Source: Sabethes cyaneus (taxonomy: Eukaryota; Arthropoda; Insecta; Diptera; Culicidae). Taken from it: a stretch of DNA of 64,000 bases. Made by a program: the position numbers and the translations under genes. Below are positions 21,768 to 35,351 of the stretch, piece by piece (position 1 is the stretch's first letter; every line of letters begins with the position of its first letter). Under the pieces are notes generated by a model. It worked only from the letters and a program-made list of their open reading frames with translations, was not told where the DNA came from and did no database searches. The stretch is from the NCBI RefSeq assembly GCF_943734655.1, contig NC_071354.1, positions 136,882,642-136,946,641 on the forward strand, written 5' to 3'.

Positions 21768-22730
21768 TAGGGTACGGGTGGGTATTTCCAGCCCATTAAG
21801 CGGTGGCCTGAACAATATTCAGGAACTACGTTGAAACTACGTTTATTCGAGACAAGATTTTTATACCAGTTGATAGAATAATATTTACTGAATATCAGCG
21901 CGTATTTTGGTCTTAATAAAACGCTACTGAATTTGAGTTATAGTCGCGAGAAATGATGAAGTCGCTGCGACTAAATTGAGCCCATTTTCTATAGTGGTGT
22001 CTGTGTTTTTTAAATCCGACAGGCCGAAATAGCTAGCACAGCAATTAAATGCTTTTCAAAAACAGATCAAAAGAGACAAGTAAAGAGAGACCGATAAATA
22101 ACTCCTCGCTATTGCCTACATTCCGGGCTCATTGAAGATAATTAGTTTTGCAGTGACAACAGCTTGCTGCTGGCGCTAGTGTATCACTGAATCGGTCATA
22201 TACACTAGCGCCAGTTGTCACTCAAATACCAGATATGTCAGCACATATATTGGTAGTAGTGTAAGTAACGCACCATACGCTGGAATTAAAAACAAATGGC
22301 TAGAGAATGAAAATTGATTTATATTTTCATATCAGAGGGGAATTTTTGTGTTCTTCCGTGATAAAAAGAAGTAGAATTGTTCTGTGATAGTATATTCACA
22401 GCTGTTTAGTTTCTAGAATAAGTAAACGTGATCATAATTGTGTGTTTTCCAAACCATCATCGAGAGCGGATACGCGTAAGCGATTGCTGCTAGTTTTTTC
22501 AGCCTGGTTACGTGCCAGTGGAAAAACAGTGGTTTTGATGTTTATTGAATAAAATTAAGCAAACTACTTACATTTTTATGAAAATAGTTATAATACATTA
22601 AAGCCTATGAGTGCTACATTCGTTTCAGTATTGTTATATAGCGGCAAAGTTTTTATTTGGGAAAGTGTAGCCAAAAAAGGTAATGTATGCCGAAATTAGT
22701 AGCGTGATGGGAATACCCTCCCGTACCCTA
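21768..22730. mobile_element. 963-bp non-autonomous element, GGGTACGGG ends
   Basis: TAGGGTACGGGTGGGTATT at 21768 is matched by AATACCCTCCCGTACCCTA ending 22730. TA at each tip suits a Tc1/mariner-type target. It carries an internal hairpin at about 22153-22222 (CTGGCGCTAGTGTAT against ATACACTAGCGCCAG). No transposase frame. Short CATTTCGCG-type sequence flanks both sides. Confidence 0.75.
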
Positions 22731-23045
22731 TTTCGCGTAATTTCTTTTCACGAAAAGCATCATTTCACGGAAAGTACCATTTCGCGGGTTTCATCTGTTC
22801 GCTAGTCCTTACTCGTTGTCGCGTGTTCGGAACCAACTGATGGAAAGTAATATAGAGGTCAGTAGACCTAGGAAAACAAATAACCCTGGACAGAGGTGAT
22901 TTCTGTCTGATTAATATTATTACCTATTTAAGAAGGCTCTGAGTTCATCCATATATGAGTAAACGAGAAATTTTCTTGTTTCCTCATATTTCATATTCTA
23001 AGAATCTCAAAAATAAATTCATTAATTTATGTTCAACCAATTTAT
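22731..23045. other. Short intergenic stretch
   Basis: ATTTCGCG/ATTTCACG units recur at 22730-22790. Nothing else was recognised. Confidence 0.35.
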
Positions 23046-25033
23046 AGGTGAAAAACCTGATTTAATCCACCTAGTGGTGAAAGGAACCTTTGTTATACGG
23101 TCTTATTTGCTATTTGAGATAGAAATCGACACGTCTTCCACGGTTTACATAAAATTTTGGAAATTGAATAAGCTCACAAAATTTGAACAACATAGAAGCA
23201 CTTACGAATTTTGATAGTTCTTTTTCTCATGAAATTGCTGAGTAAGTTGTTACTAATGTGGGTAAGTGCAAGTAAAAGTAAGCAGTAAGAAGAAATATTA
23301 TTCTTTAACATATACATTGCGTAGTAAAGGTCTAGTTTATAGGTATTTGAACTATGCATAATTTCCTGTAATGCCATTCTATTCGATTCACATCAATCAA
23401 GTTTTCTTGAAAAAACTTCATCAATTTTTATTAACCTTCGGTTACTCACGCTGTTGTATTCTGAACAACATGTTTAGGGTTTTGAATGCCATATTTACCA
23501 ATCGTTGTTTAACTAACGTATATTCTTCAATAAACTTGTTATGAGCAATAATACTTTAAATTGTTAGAAAAAGATCAGCATAAACCGACAGCACAGAAAC
23601 GAAGTAAGCAGCATGTGAAGTGTGCCGCTATTGGCCCCAGCTGGAATTTTTTCACGTTACTTCATATGGAAAAATGGTGTCTGTATGTAGCAAAACTATC
23701 AGCAAATGTAAAATGTTTAAAATGTATCCGTCAGTTGGTAGTCGAGTAATTCGGGATTAAAATCAGGGTATTTTTATAATCAAAGTTCTACAGAACAGTT
23801 CCTAAACAAGCAAACATAGAGGTATACTATTTTCAGCAAAGTTGTGTATTTTTACTATTTGTATAACTTTGTAATACATGAAAAAGTCATACAACAATTA
23901 CAAAAAGAGCTAAAATAGAAAAACTGATTTTACAAATTCAGAAACAATAAATAAGACTTCTCTGTCTTCGCTGAAGAGATAGAAGGTGACAGTCTTCAGC
24001 AAAATTTCTTGTAATAATAGGCTCTAAAACTTTGCAGAACACATCAATGTGTTATATTGAAACTGAAGAAAAATATTTTTTTTTTCACTTTTAGGGGGAT
24101 TAATCCAAATTTAAATTCTACCAGATGATAGAGCATTCAATTTCAAAAAACTCTTTCAAAGGTTCGATAAACTTAAAACCAAGTTTTCCTAGTCAAAACT
24201 CTAGTGCACACGTTTTCTTTGGTTTGGGGCTATTGTGCGCGCGAGTAACTGTGTTACAAAAGTTGGCGCGAGCGTTCGAGGATTAGTATCTTTTGACCGG
24301 TAAAACCAATTCTTATGAAATTTTGCACATATATTTGTAGTGTCAAAACCTCTCGTTTGATATTAAAATAATTGAAATTAGGTAAATTATATTGGTTAAA
24401 ATCATTATAAATTATTGTTAATTTTGGTATGGTGTATACGATTGCTTCTAATTTTCAAATTAAACGTCCAATCCAAAAACCATTCAATAGTGATCTATCC
24501 GGCTATATTACCTGCCAAATAAAACTAATAGCGCATAAATCGGTTTGGCCATCTCTGAGAAACAGGCGATCATTTGAATCTTATTAAAAATGGGTTTCTA
24601 AGGCTAACTTTTAAACTGCTTGTCCGTTTTCAATAAAATTTGGTAAAAAGTTTAGTAACAGCAAGAGCTTTCGTTTGGTAGTAAGATAATTAAAATTGGT
24701 TGCGTAGTTCAGGAGAAACGCGTGTCACGTAGTTTTCACATTTTTGCTTATAACTTTTAAACGAAACGTCGGACCGCAAAGCAATTCAATAGTTATATAC
24801 TAGACAATAATACCTTTCAAACAAAAGTAAAAGCGATCAAATCGGTTCAGCCATCTTCGAGAAACAGGCGATAGAAAATGAGCTGCACACACACACATAC
24901 ACACATACACACAGACATTGCTCAGTTCGTCGAGCTCTATCGATTGGTATATGTGATTCGGCCCTACGGGCCTCGGATCAATTTCGTGTTTTTTGACCAA
25001 TTTCTAAACCTTTGTTATATAATATAACAAAGG
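23046..25033. repeat. Microsatellite-bearing repeat, copy 3 (reverse orientation)
   Basis: The left end has ACCTGATTTAATCCACCTAG then AACCTTTGTTATA, resembling the reverse complement of the right ends of copies 1 and 2. The right end is CCTTTGTTATATAATATAAC AAAGG, a near-perfect palindrome at 25009-25033. Just inside lie CATCTTCGAGAAACAGGCG, a (CA)n tract (24883-24915), TTGCTCAGTTCGTCGAGCTC and GGCCCTACGGGCC, matching by order the left end of copy 1. No coding sequence. The middle is unique-looking and may hold further insertions. Confidence 0.6.
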
Positions 25034-27319
25034 TAAAAATAAAGAAGCGCGTAAATAGCACGTGGCTTACTTCGATATTGTTTACCTTTGTTTTCCGTAA
25101 AAACCCTAACTGTTCAAGGCTTGAGAAGTAATTTTCCAGCCATTTCATTATCTTTAATCTTTCATTGTGATAATATTGAAAGGTAAGTGCGCACGTTTCT
25201 CAGCCCATTGACTGCAGTGGATCGTTTAGAACGAAGCTGAATGGTAGCGCTGTTCCGAATCTGTAGTGCTGATAGATTTCCTGCTATAAGATAAAAGAAC
25301 CCTCAAAGATTCTTCCGGTGCATTTATACTGTTATAAAAATATGCTACACATCAAAAGCGAAATGGGAAAACCTGGTGCGTTCATGTGGCGGAAAAGGGC
25401 GTTAGTCGGTGCCTGTTACAAGCCATGCTAGATTTTCCCGGGCCGATATGAGCGGGATGTTTGTAAATTTTGCTCAACCGTTAAACTGTTTGTAGTTTAA
25501 TATATTAATTCTACTGTTTACAACCGAACGAAAAGTCACGTGTCGGTAGAGGTAGTTGGCAATTTGTTGATTCTTGCACCCCGAAACGACAAGGGTAACT
25601 GCAGGTTCATTTATATTGATTCGAGTAAAGCGCAGTCCCTAGAGTTTCGGTGGGAAAAAGAATCATCACGGTGGCATTTGTCCACCAAGGGTGGTAGCAA
25701 GATTTGAATCAGCCGACCGTTTGAGAATCCTAATAGCCGGCAGGCGACTGCAAAACGCACGATCGATGGGATGCGTATATCTCCCGGTTGCTAACAAAAT
25801 ACCTTTTTTTATTCATCTAGAGGTGTAATTTGATCTTTCTTACCTTTCTTCAAAGTAAAATTTTGTTAATCCTGTATTAAAAATTTTTTTTGTGTGAAAT
25901 TTATACCTTTACATGCTTTAAAACCTTTCATTGTAGTATGTACCACGATTTCTATATCTTATAGATTAGTATTTAAGTACTCACGTATAAGTCTCATAAC
26001 ACCGATAAATACTTATATATAAAATTTAGACCTCAATGTCAATCTTCAAAATATTTTATAGTTAAATATTTTACGTTGACTGTTTTCGAAGAGACTTTAT
26101 ATCCTTTCCTATAAGAAAGACGTTACTCACAATTGATGTACAGCGTAGATAGAATGAATATTAAATAATAAAGTCATGAATGTGTGAAATTAAAAATGCG
26201 GAGCGTGGCGCTGTTTACGATTTATATCGTTCGCTATGTTGGTATGTACTTTCATGTTACAATAGGGAAAGCTGTCAGGAATTGCAAAATAAAGGTGTTC
26301 GACCGTGAGAGTACCTCTTCTGCTCTATGCGATTTTGTGAAATGTGTTTGCCTATGCTTGTACTGCTTTTGGAGCCAATGTAATTAGTATAATATATCAT
26401 TTTATACTTATTTATTGCTAAATGTTTCTTGAATTTAAACAAAATAGATATAGATATCTTTAATAAGGCGATGAGAGTTGGGAGATAATGTGCGGCTATT
26501 GAAATTTTACAGCATTCTCATAGCCAATAAAATTAATTATTGGTATATTGTCAGCTACCAGTTAGCCTCGAGATACGGCATTGGTATAATAAGCCGGTTG
26601 TATGAGAGTATGAGTATGAGAGACTGTTAGAGTCATTAGGATGGTAGCATTAACTGCAGAATTGTCCTGTACTCTAGCAGTTGGTTGCGGTTCTGTCGAA
26701 TACAAATGGGAAGATTGAAGTACCGAAAGCGGAATGTTAGCAACCAAACTATTGATTATTTATATATTGTTAGGGCGCATCGCTGGGCACGCATCCATCC
26801 TTATTCAGGGAACTGTATCAGTACCCTGCTTACCTATATTACAAAGGTTGGGTAAAATAGATGTTTTTACGATTTTCATTGCATATTTCAATTGATGTCA
26901 AATTAGCTCAAAAATATTGATAGACCCGAATCAACCCACTCAATAAAACCCTTATTATAGCTATAACTCAATTGATTTTATTATGATGGGAGCTTAAGTT
27001 TCAGTAAATAGTTTTAAGAACTACTTGCCATTGCTGAGATACGTTATGAATTTAAAAGCAACCAAAGGGATTTGAATCCTAAGACGAATGGAATCTTTTC
27101 GTATATTTCGATCTCTTACTACGCGGCTGCTTCAAATTCGATTAGCTCGATTTGTAATAAAATTTTTGGGTTGTCTCAAGGTTATTAAATCAATCGAATT
27201 AGGAGCAGCTAACGCATGTATTAAAAGAATAGATTTTGTTCGGATGGTAATAAAAAAAACTAAGACAGCTAATTGAGTTTGATAAATTTCTCATGGAAGG
27301 TAATTATATTAGCTTACTT
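25034..27319. other. Intergenic DNA
   Basis: No exon was recognised. The part 25040-25790 is less AT-rich. A weak tRNA-like B-box (GATTCAAATC, minus strand) lies near 25708. The repeat block 26618-26715 is listed separately. Confidence 0.35.
26618..26715. repeat. Dispersed repeat, partner of 17217-17310
   Basis: GTTAGAGTCATTAGG, ATTGTCCTGTACTCTA and GGTTGCGGTTCTGTCGA parallel the 17.2 kb block in order and orientation. Confidence 0.6.
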
Positions 27320-28308
27320 GCAAAAAAAAAATTACGCCCTTGCGAGTGGCCTTCCGGCAGTTAATCGGAACATTCGCCATGGCGGACGAAAACATGCGTG
27401 TAGGCATGTTTTTGAGGTCATTCTTCGTTTTATTTATCACTTCCTCCTTAGTTTTCGCTACAAATTGCTGGAGTAGATCTTACGCTTCAGGTTTACCTAG
27501 AAATTCTCGATGGCACGCAGCTGAGGGACGTGGGGTGGGTTCGCCGACTTCAATATTCAGCCCCTCCATCTCCTCCAACGATCGCTTCGAGTAGTGGGCC
27601 AACGCTAGATCCGGCCAGAACACCGCGTCTTTGTCTTTATGGTATTTCTCGATGAGCGACAGGTACTTCGTATTATAAATTTCCCCGTTCACGGCCAGTC
27701 CGGAGCGAAAGAAGAGCGCCTTTGACATCCTCTTCTTGCTGATTGTCAACCACAATAGCACCTTCTTGGGGAACTTGGTGTGTAAAATGAACTTCACCTC
27801 GTGGCTCACTTCCTTCGTGGGGGTAAAATACAAAGTGCCCTGCCAGTCATTGCCATCCAGGATGAGATAGGTCTCATCGTCCATCACCACCGCCACGTCG
27901 CAATTCGCCGGGAAAATCGTCTTGACCATCTTTTTCACCCTCTGCCGCTGCTTCATTGCCTGCAGCTCCGAGACAAGTGGACGGGATTGCCGCTTCCTGA
28001 CATATATGTCCATGTTCTCCAGATACTTTTTTACTGTTTGGCTGGTTGCACCGATCTACCGGCCAAGCACACGCAGCGATGTAGCTACTTTTCTCTTGGT
28101 CTTCCTTTTTAGCATCCTCTGGGGTTTCTTGTCGCTCAGGGTCGTCGGACGTTCGGAACCGGGTTTTCTTTCGATACTCTGATTGTTGTCCAATAGTGCC
28201 AAAATGTGCCAAGATGCCGGAACGGGCATATCCGGCGTCCACAAAGTGCCGCACGATGTTTGTTTACGACGCGGCGGGGTACCGTTCTTTGAACGCGCAT
28301 ACTTCAGA
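27320..28308 (-). pseudogene. Tc1/mariner transposase, near full length but frameshifted
   Basis: Reading from 28308 down: an N-terminal helix-turn-helix region (KYARSKNGTPPRRKQ onward), a second DNA-binding part with SERPTTLSDKKPQRMLK, the first catalytic aspartate in VVMDDETYLILDG (about 27890), the second in FWPDLALAHYS (about 27610), then after a frame change PPHVPQLRAIENF with the glutamate (about 27500), and a C-terminus reading AKTKEEVINKTKNDLKNMPT. This enzyme would cut and paste the element at TA dinucleotides. Breaks: a frame change near 28060, another near 27535, and TAG codons after RAIENF and near 27440. Exact D-to-E spacing cannot be read across the shift; the family style is that of mosquito D37E/D34E elements. 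Its N-terminal side directly abuts a 191-bp (GT)n tract. Confidence 0.85.
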
Positions 28309-28310
28309 AC

Positions 28311-28503
<193 letters not shown>

Positions 28504-28995
28504 AACGCTTTTGATTGAGCCAACATTTCTCGGAGATGGCTGGACCGATTTTAATGATCTTAGTGTCAAATGAAAGGTCTAGGTGTCCCATTGTTCGCTA
28601 TTTAATTTCATACTGATCGGACTTTTAGTTCAAAAGTTTCATAAAAATATGAAAAATATGGGACTTCATTATCTCATAGGTCCCTTAACCGATTTGAACA
28701 AAATTGATTGCATATGAAAGGGGGGTCTTTCAGAACCTTAAATTCAAGATTTCATGACGAATGGGCTTGTGGTTTGAAAGTTACATAAAGAAATGTGGAA
28801 AAAATGTATTTAAAACTGCTTTTTGTTACATATAAGCATCAATTCAAAGGGAAACATCCTACAATTTATTATCATTTGAAAGTTACTGTTGAGATCTATC
28901 AAACGAAACCAAGTTACTGAAAATCGGACGATTTATTCAAAAGTTATACAAACTTTAACACTTAAGTGCCGTTAATATACGTTAATAAAAGTACG

Positions 28996-29762
28996 TTAAG
29001 GGGAAACCGAAAGTGGCTCAAAGATGGCTGGGTAAATGGCTACCATTCGAAGCATGTATTGTTTTGTGCCTTAAAAATGCATCTGTATTGGCAGAGCACG
29101 CTTTCGCCACGTAATCAGTGCTTCCAGCGCTGTTATAATTTTCTAAAACTTGTAATTCAATTTATCGATCTGCTACGTATCAATAAACGCTCAGCAAAAC
29201 ATAATTGCTAATGGAAAATAAATTTAATTGATCATATAGATCATTAAGTGTTCATAAAACGTATAATCTGGAATTAGTTAATAGATACTTGGTTGCGCAC
29301 ATATTTCGTTGAACTAGCGATTTCCGAAAAAGCAGCAACACAGTATCAAACTTTCGTCACATCAATGAGCTTTTAAAGAGCTTTGAACTTTCGCCGCATC
29401 GATGAGCTTAGAGTGAAGTAAACAAACAAAACGCAAACGCAGGAATCAAAAACGCAATCCGATGCAAGCGGATTAATTAAACATCCTAGTGATCCTACAC
29501 ATTATTCAGTTGCTGCTGTTACTTTTGATTGAATCGGAATGCCTTGATAAAGAAAACAAACCCTTTTTCGGGATGTTTGTAGTCAGTGCGGTTGGCTGCG
29601 GATCAGCTGTTTATGTTTGCAAGCTCCGCTATTTGACATATATTACCAATACTAATACAATATTCAAATAAACGTTTAGGTATTTGACGAACACATGAGA
29701 TGTACAGTACAGTGTTTGTCGCACTAACACAATAACGTTAGCCACTTTCGGTTCCGCCTTAA
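28996..29762. mobile_element. TTAA-flanked non-autonomous element
   Basis: TTAA occurs at 28996-28999 and 29759-29762. Inside, GGGGAAACCGAAAGTGGCT faces AGCCACTTTCGGTTCCGCC, about 20-bp TIRs. Copy 1 of the host repeat lacks this 760-bp block at the matching place. TTAA targeting is the hallmark of piggyBac-type elements. No transposase frame is present. Confidence 0.75.
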
Positions 29763-29819
29763 TATCGTTCAAATGTATAAAACGAAATAAATGAATCAAG
29801 GGTCGATTGTATTCAATGT

Positions 29820-29905
29820 ATGTGTTATGTATGTGTATGTATGCATGCATGCGTGTATGTATGTATGTATGTATGTATGTATGTATGCGTGTATGTATGT
29901 ATATG
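29820..29905. repeat. (GTAT)n microsatellite
   Basis: GTAT units with GCAT and GCGT variants, in the position equivalent to 6650-6835. Confidence 0.9.
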
Positions 29906-30740
29906 CGATTTGCAATTTTAAAATTTGCATAGAAATACAAGAAGAGTGTGAAACATTTCAATTGTCATTTTCTTTACTTGCTGTTACTCGCAATCGTGCA
30001 TTACGAGCAAAGCAAAAAGCGAAGAAAAGTATTTGATTCAAGCATAGAGGTATAGTGGTGTATAGGATTGAAAATACTAATGAGTTTATTTTCCTAAATA
30101 AATTTATACCAATTTCAAACAAATTTTGCGCATCAATAGATGCTTTTCCAAATTCCAATCAATAGGTGCTAGAGCTTAGAAATTTCATATGAAAAAGAGG
30201 AAGAAAAGGAGGATTTGTTTTCGCTAGTGGCACTTTAAAAGATAATAGTCATGTATCATGTATCATGTTTTAATAAATAAATGAATATGAGTCCACTCAT
30301 AACAGCAAAAATAACAAGCGCCAGAAATAATATTGATCATATTCGCAATCCTCAAGCATGTGTACGTCGCCGTTTTTGGTTATTTGATCTCATCGTTTCC
30401 TAAAACATCTAACGTATAAACGATACGATCAAGCTAATGACTATTTTTTCATTAAAGTTTATTAAAAAGAAGCTGAAGTTTTGATTTTCATGCAAAAATA
30501 ATTAACTGAAAGAGCGCCAACTAGAAAAAGTCCAATTTCTCTTTTTCGTTTTTCATATCTAATGCTCTACTCAGTTATTTTTTCAAATTCAGTTTTTTTT
30601 GGATATGGAGTTTGAAAAATAAGCAACGGATATTTAAAAATATAGTCAAGTTAATTATAGATGTTCCTGAGAAATAAAAAAATCATTATTGCGGCAGTAG
30701 AAAGGCTAGGTCACACCGCTAGGTGGATTAATTCGGGTTT

Positions 30741-31639
30741 TTTTTATCACCATCCGAAAAAAGTCCATTTTTTTAATGCATATGTTATGCAGTAAAAGAA
30801 AAAAACTAGATAAGGAGAGTCCAATTCATTTAGGGGTCTGAATTAAATTATTAACCCTTAATAATTCACTCAAAAGAATAATTCAACAATAGACTTAGGT
30901 TTACTGTAACTAGAAACAAACTACTGATTTCGTACGTAATTAAGACTTGTTGAACGCTTGTCAGAACTTGTTGAACGTTTGACAAAAAATCAGATAAATT
31001 AAAAAGAAGAAGGTCAAGAAATTTGGATGGGTGAACGGCACTCAATTCGAAGCATCACTGTAGGCCTTTTCTTTTCTTAGTTTTACAGAATAATAGGGTA
31101 GTTTTATGGTGTTTCAGGATATAATCGTTTCGGTTATTATAATCTCATCGTATAAGGTTTACACAGGAAAAGCAAAGCAAGTTGTTTTATTCATATGGCC
31201 TATTGTGTTTGGTGAACAGCTGAATAATGCGTAACATCGGTGCCTCGCATACCTGCAGGTATAAAATAGACCCCACAGTGGTTCTTAGCCTCTTATTCCG
31301 CAACCTCCTCGTTGTACCGGCCGAAATACGAGCAACCTTACCGTAGATCGCGTAGATTGAATGAACTAAGGTCGTAGACCAATAGGGAACGAGGCACTCA
31401 TGTGACAACGCTGATTGTAGCATTTAGAAACAACCTTGCCAGTCTTGAGCGTCTGTTCCTGTGTCAGAGCGGCTTTTAGTGGTTTGACAACTCCTCAACC
31501 AAAAGAGCGTATGTACTCCAGGTTAGAAGCGGTTTACGACAGCGTCTAATGTGGAGCGGACTGCTTGAACCATGCAAACTTGGCAGTGTCACTCTGCAAG
31601 ACATCTGTCGCAAAGAAGAGAAAGTTTGGTAGATTCGCA
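30741..31639. other. Intergenic DNA with a MITE remnant
   Basis: Bases about 31164-31202 (GGAAAAGCAAAGCAAGTTGT then TTATTCATATGGCCTA) are a relative of the right arm of the 1711-1798 MITE. The rest is unassigned. Confidence 0.4.
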
Positions 31640-33060
31640 TCCGACAGAACTAGTTTCATCAGGGCGGTGGCACTACTAGTGAGTTGGGAACGGGTTTTGT
31701 AGCGATGGGCAGAATCGAGTGATAGATTGGAAGGCGATTTACGCGAGGGTGTGTCTATTGAGCATAAAGGGATGTTTCTTCAATTACAGCATAATCAACA
31801 TGTACTGCTTGTACGAAGGTAGACCCGACAATGAGAAGGAAACGTTCTACGCGCGGCAACGTACAACAGCTGTACGCTATGGGACATCAACATTGTCATC
31901 TATAGACGGGTGATAGGACGCCATAACCTGCACATCGACACAAAATCTAATGGTCAATGATGTATAAACTAAGCAACGTCAATGAAGCAGATTGACGTTT
32001 CCTATGGAGTGCGCATGCCAACAAGTGGTAGAGAGGAAAAAATGGTTTGGAAAAATTATCTGAGCATTGCAACTAGGGAGAACTTGGCCAAATACCGATA
32101 CACAAGGAACCAGTTAACCATGACGCTGTGGAGTAAAAGCGTCAGAAGGGGGACAGAGATCGTGAAGAATTAGAACAACTATTCCGAGCTAATGACACGC
32201 ACAAGTTTTACGAGATGTTTAAATTCGTAAGGGCTTCTCACCAAAGGCTGACTATATGTAGGAATGAGGGAGGGAATCTGATTACAAACGAGCGAGAGGT
32301 GGTCGATAGATGGAAGCAGTTCTTCGGTAGTCTCAATGAAAGTTTACGGATTGTAATGTCCCAGCACTTGAACTCCAAGAAGTCAAACGGGGAATCGAGT
32401 TGCTGAAGACCAACAAAGCCAGTAAGGATTACCTCCCAGCAGAGTTTTATAAGCATGACTGAGAAACTCTAGCTATGACTCTACACTGGGTTATTTCTTA
32501 GATTTGGGAGGAGAAGAAGCCACCGGAGGAATGGATGGCAAGAGCGTGACTCCCCCACATACTGTTAGACCCGCTGTCGCCGATAGCACAAGATTTCGTG
32601 GAGAATCGTCAAGCGTGTTTAATGGAAGCACGTACCGTTACGAACCAAATTTTGACCATCCGACACATCTTGCAGAAATGTCGGGTTTACAATGTGCTTT
32701 CGCATCATTGACTTCAAACGAAGACCCCATTGTTAACATGGCTGGCATCTCTGTTATTTTTCCAATAAAACGTCATGCGTCACCTTCAGTGACGCTTCTT
32801 TTAGCGGAAGTGATAAATTTTGCATAAGTTCTAGTAAGCTCTCCAAAATTCTGTATTGGTGTTTGTTCGACTATGTTGGCATGGCGGTATGTATATAAGC
32901 ACTCACGCACACAGATGCATCAAAAAACCACGTTGGCCGGCAGAGCGAGCTGCGATCAGTGTCTCCCGAATATTGGCAGAGCTACCAGTCTTCTTGTTAT
33001 GCGGGTCTTAGCTTCAAAGTAGCATACGATACAGTCGATCGAGACCCTCTTCGATTTTAA
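31640..33060 (+). pseudogene. RTE-like LINE relic: endonuclease and RT N-terminus
   Basis: Pieces appear in the expected order on the plus strand. Endonuclease-like: ELGTGFVAMGRIE (about 31680-31718), then a stop, then VIDWKAIYARVC and FFNYSIINMYCLYEGRPDNE (about 31721-31840). Linker: WKNYLSIATRENLAKYRYTR (about 32047-32106) and NEGGNLITNEREVVDRWKQF (about 32260-32322). RT start: LLKTNKASKDYLPAEFYKH (about 32400-32456) and PPEEWM (about 32520). An isolated AYDTVDRDPL motif lies at about 33028-33057, where a complete RT would have its first catalytic aspartate. Many stops and shifts, and missing stretches. The intact protein would nick DNA and reverse transcribe; this copy cannot. RTE versus a neighbouring clade is inference. 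Confidence 0.75.
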
Positions 33061-34975
33061 AGAAAAGCGTAGTGACAGAAATATAGTAAAGCGCAAAAGG
33101 TTCCTCTATGATTTGTTTGGAAATCAAATCCAATTTCATCACTGAGAACCCGCTTAGCGTAGAGACACAAAGATCAATGGACATATACCTATGGTAAATG
33201 CTAAAAATGCTGAAAAATGTTATCTTGCACAGCTCAAACTCAATTAAAATGAATATTTACGGTATTGTAATAGTCAAAAAATTGCCAAAAAAAATTGTCT
33301 ATTCACACAATCTTCTCAGTGGTTTACCTGGCGTTTGAATTAATTTGCGCGTCCCATCTAATCAATTTTTATTTTCATTCCTTGTTAATCGCTCCCAACT
33401 ATAAACAAATAAGAAATGTAGACTTCAAATCTTTCATATTAGTTATCCGATTGAATAATATTATTACAGTTTTAGTAAGAAAGTTCCCAAGATGGCCGAT
33501 TCTACTTTCGTTTTAACGTCACACAGTGTTATTCCACAAAAAAGTTTTAGCGTCTAATTTGTAACGAAAAGCATAGTCGTCTATACAAAATGTAATGATC
33601 TCTCCGAAACTAATGTGATATTTATTATTGATGGAAATCTGAGAGAAGAGGCGAACCAACTGCAAACCTCTAAAATAAAGAATAATTTAAATAAGAACAA
33701 TAAAAATCTAAGAAAACTGTTGAGGAAAAACTATCGCAAATCTGAAAATATCCGTCACGATACAACGGGAATGTGTCAACTATATAATTTCGTCAAAAAC
33801 TCACCACGGATTGTCCCAAAGAATATTTATTTGTTCTTAGCTACTTGTCATGTACCTTACATTATTTTCTAAACGAAATCGGAATTAAACTGAAAACTGT
33901 ACAGAATAATTTCAATTACCACCCTTGTCTACCACCCTTCAATTCAGCTCCAACGTATCAACCTTTCTACCCATTCCAAGCAGATTTGTTGGATTGTTGC
34001 TCTCCCTACGTCAATGTTTTATCACTAAATCGTTTATAACAAACAATATGCCTTGCGTCAACGAGGGGTTCGGAAGCATTTGGCCGTGTGTTAAACGCCT
34101 GACTGGATGACTAACATCCCCGTGATCACACCCGGATAGGCATAATCACTCTAAATCGTTATTTGAGCAGCGTGAAATTTACCGAGACTGATTCTAATCA
34201 ATGCTCTGTCTACTACGTATTTTTTACAAGTTTTAAGATGTCTACTTCATTTCCTTCCACTCACCTGGTCATGAGGCATATATCATTTTTGATTATTTAT
34301 TTATACTTTTTATTAATTGAAATTACACGTACAATACCACATTACTTCGTACCTTATCCACGGCTGTGCTTATAGCTTTTTTTGAAATGAGCGACGGTGT
34401 ATAAGCAAAGCTTTTCGAAAATTTGCAGGAATTTTAATTTAGGACCGAACTTTTATTTTATGATTAACACAGCATAAGAACCATTGAGTACTCAGGCGCG
34501 GTCAAACTATGATATGCTATGCTAACACAGGGTACCATAGAGAGTGCATCTTTTATGCAACTAAGCCTTCCAAACTATGATCACGATTATAGTTGAAATT
34601 CTCGGTCCTGAAAATTAGATTTGAGCTCGACAAACTGCTCTTAATTAACGCTTTCCTGTCTAGAGTTGAACAGGTCCCGCGAGTTATTGTTTTGATTTTG
34701 TATTGCGGAGATTCCACCTATTTGGAGTCATACGCGAAAATTACTAGCGTGGGTTTTTCTGCGTCTCCCACACAGGGTTGTAATTTAGCATTGGATCATT
34801 GGAAAAGCTAAAAAATTTCACAGATGGCTCCAGCATAGACATGTTCTGTCAAACACACTCGACGCACGTCTATAACCGACCTGCCTTGCAATCTGATTGG
34901 TCATTGGTCCACTTAAAAAGGTCGGTTCAGATTAACCGTTATCAACCGCCAACAACAACGGAATAGCAAGAAATT
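33061..34975. other. Intergenic DNA
   Basis: Short frames only (33615-33872, 34593-34811 and others), no domains. No repeat partners were found in the window. Confidence 0.35.
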
Positions 34976-35351
34976 CCCAGTAAACATTTTCGTACGTATA
35001 TCGAAGTGAAAAATGGGATATATGTACCGATATATATCTTGAAACATGGCACTAGATGCACGAAACCAACATATGCGTACTATTTTGGAGGCGATATACG
35101 CACTGCAGATTATTCGTAAACAATTCACATTCATAAGTATTTGAATATGATGAGATCCGACTCAACATGATTAGTTTCATAATGCTATACGATTCTGTGA
35201 CGAAAATCGCATGTAAATCAGTCGTCATCATTTTGTACGATTGAATATAAACTAGGGTGCGATTTAATAAGCTTTGTGTACGATTTCGATTTTGTTTAGA
35301 GGCATTTAAGATTATTTTCATATATTGATATACGATTTGTGGTTTACTGGG
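34976..35351. mobile_element. MITE-like unit with CCCAGTAAAC ends
   Basis: CCCAGTAAACATTTTCGTAC at 34976 faces GGTTTACTGGG ending 35351. The interior repeats GATATAT/GATATACGA motifs on both strands, giving weak subterminal pairing. No target duplication is evident. Confidence 0.6.
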
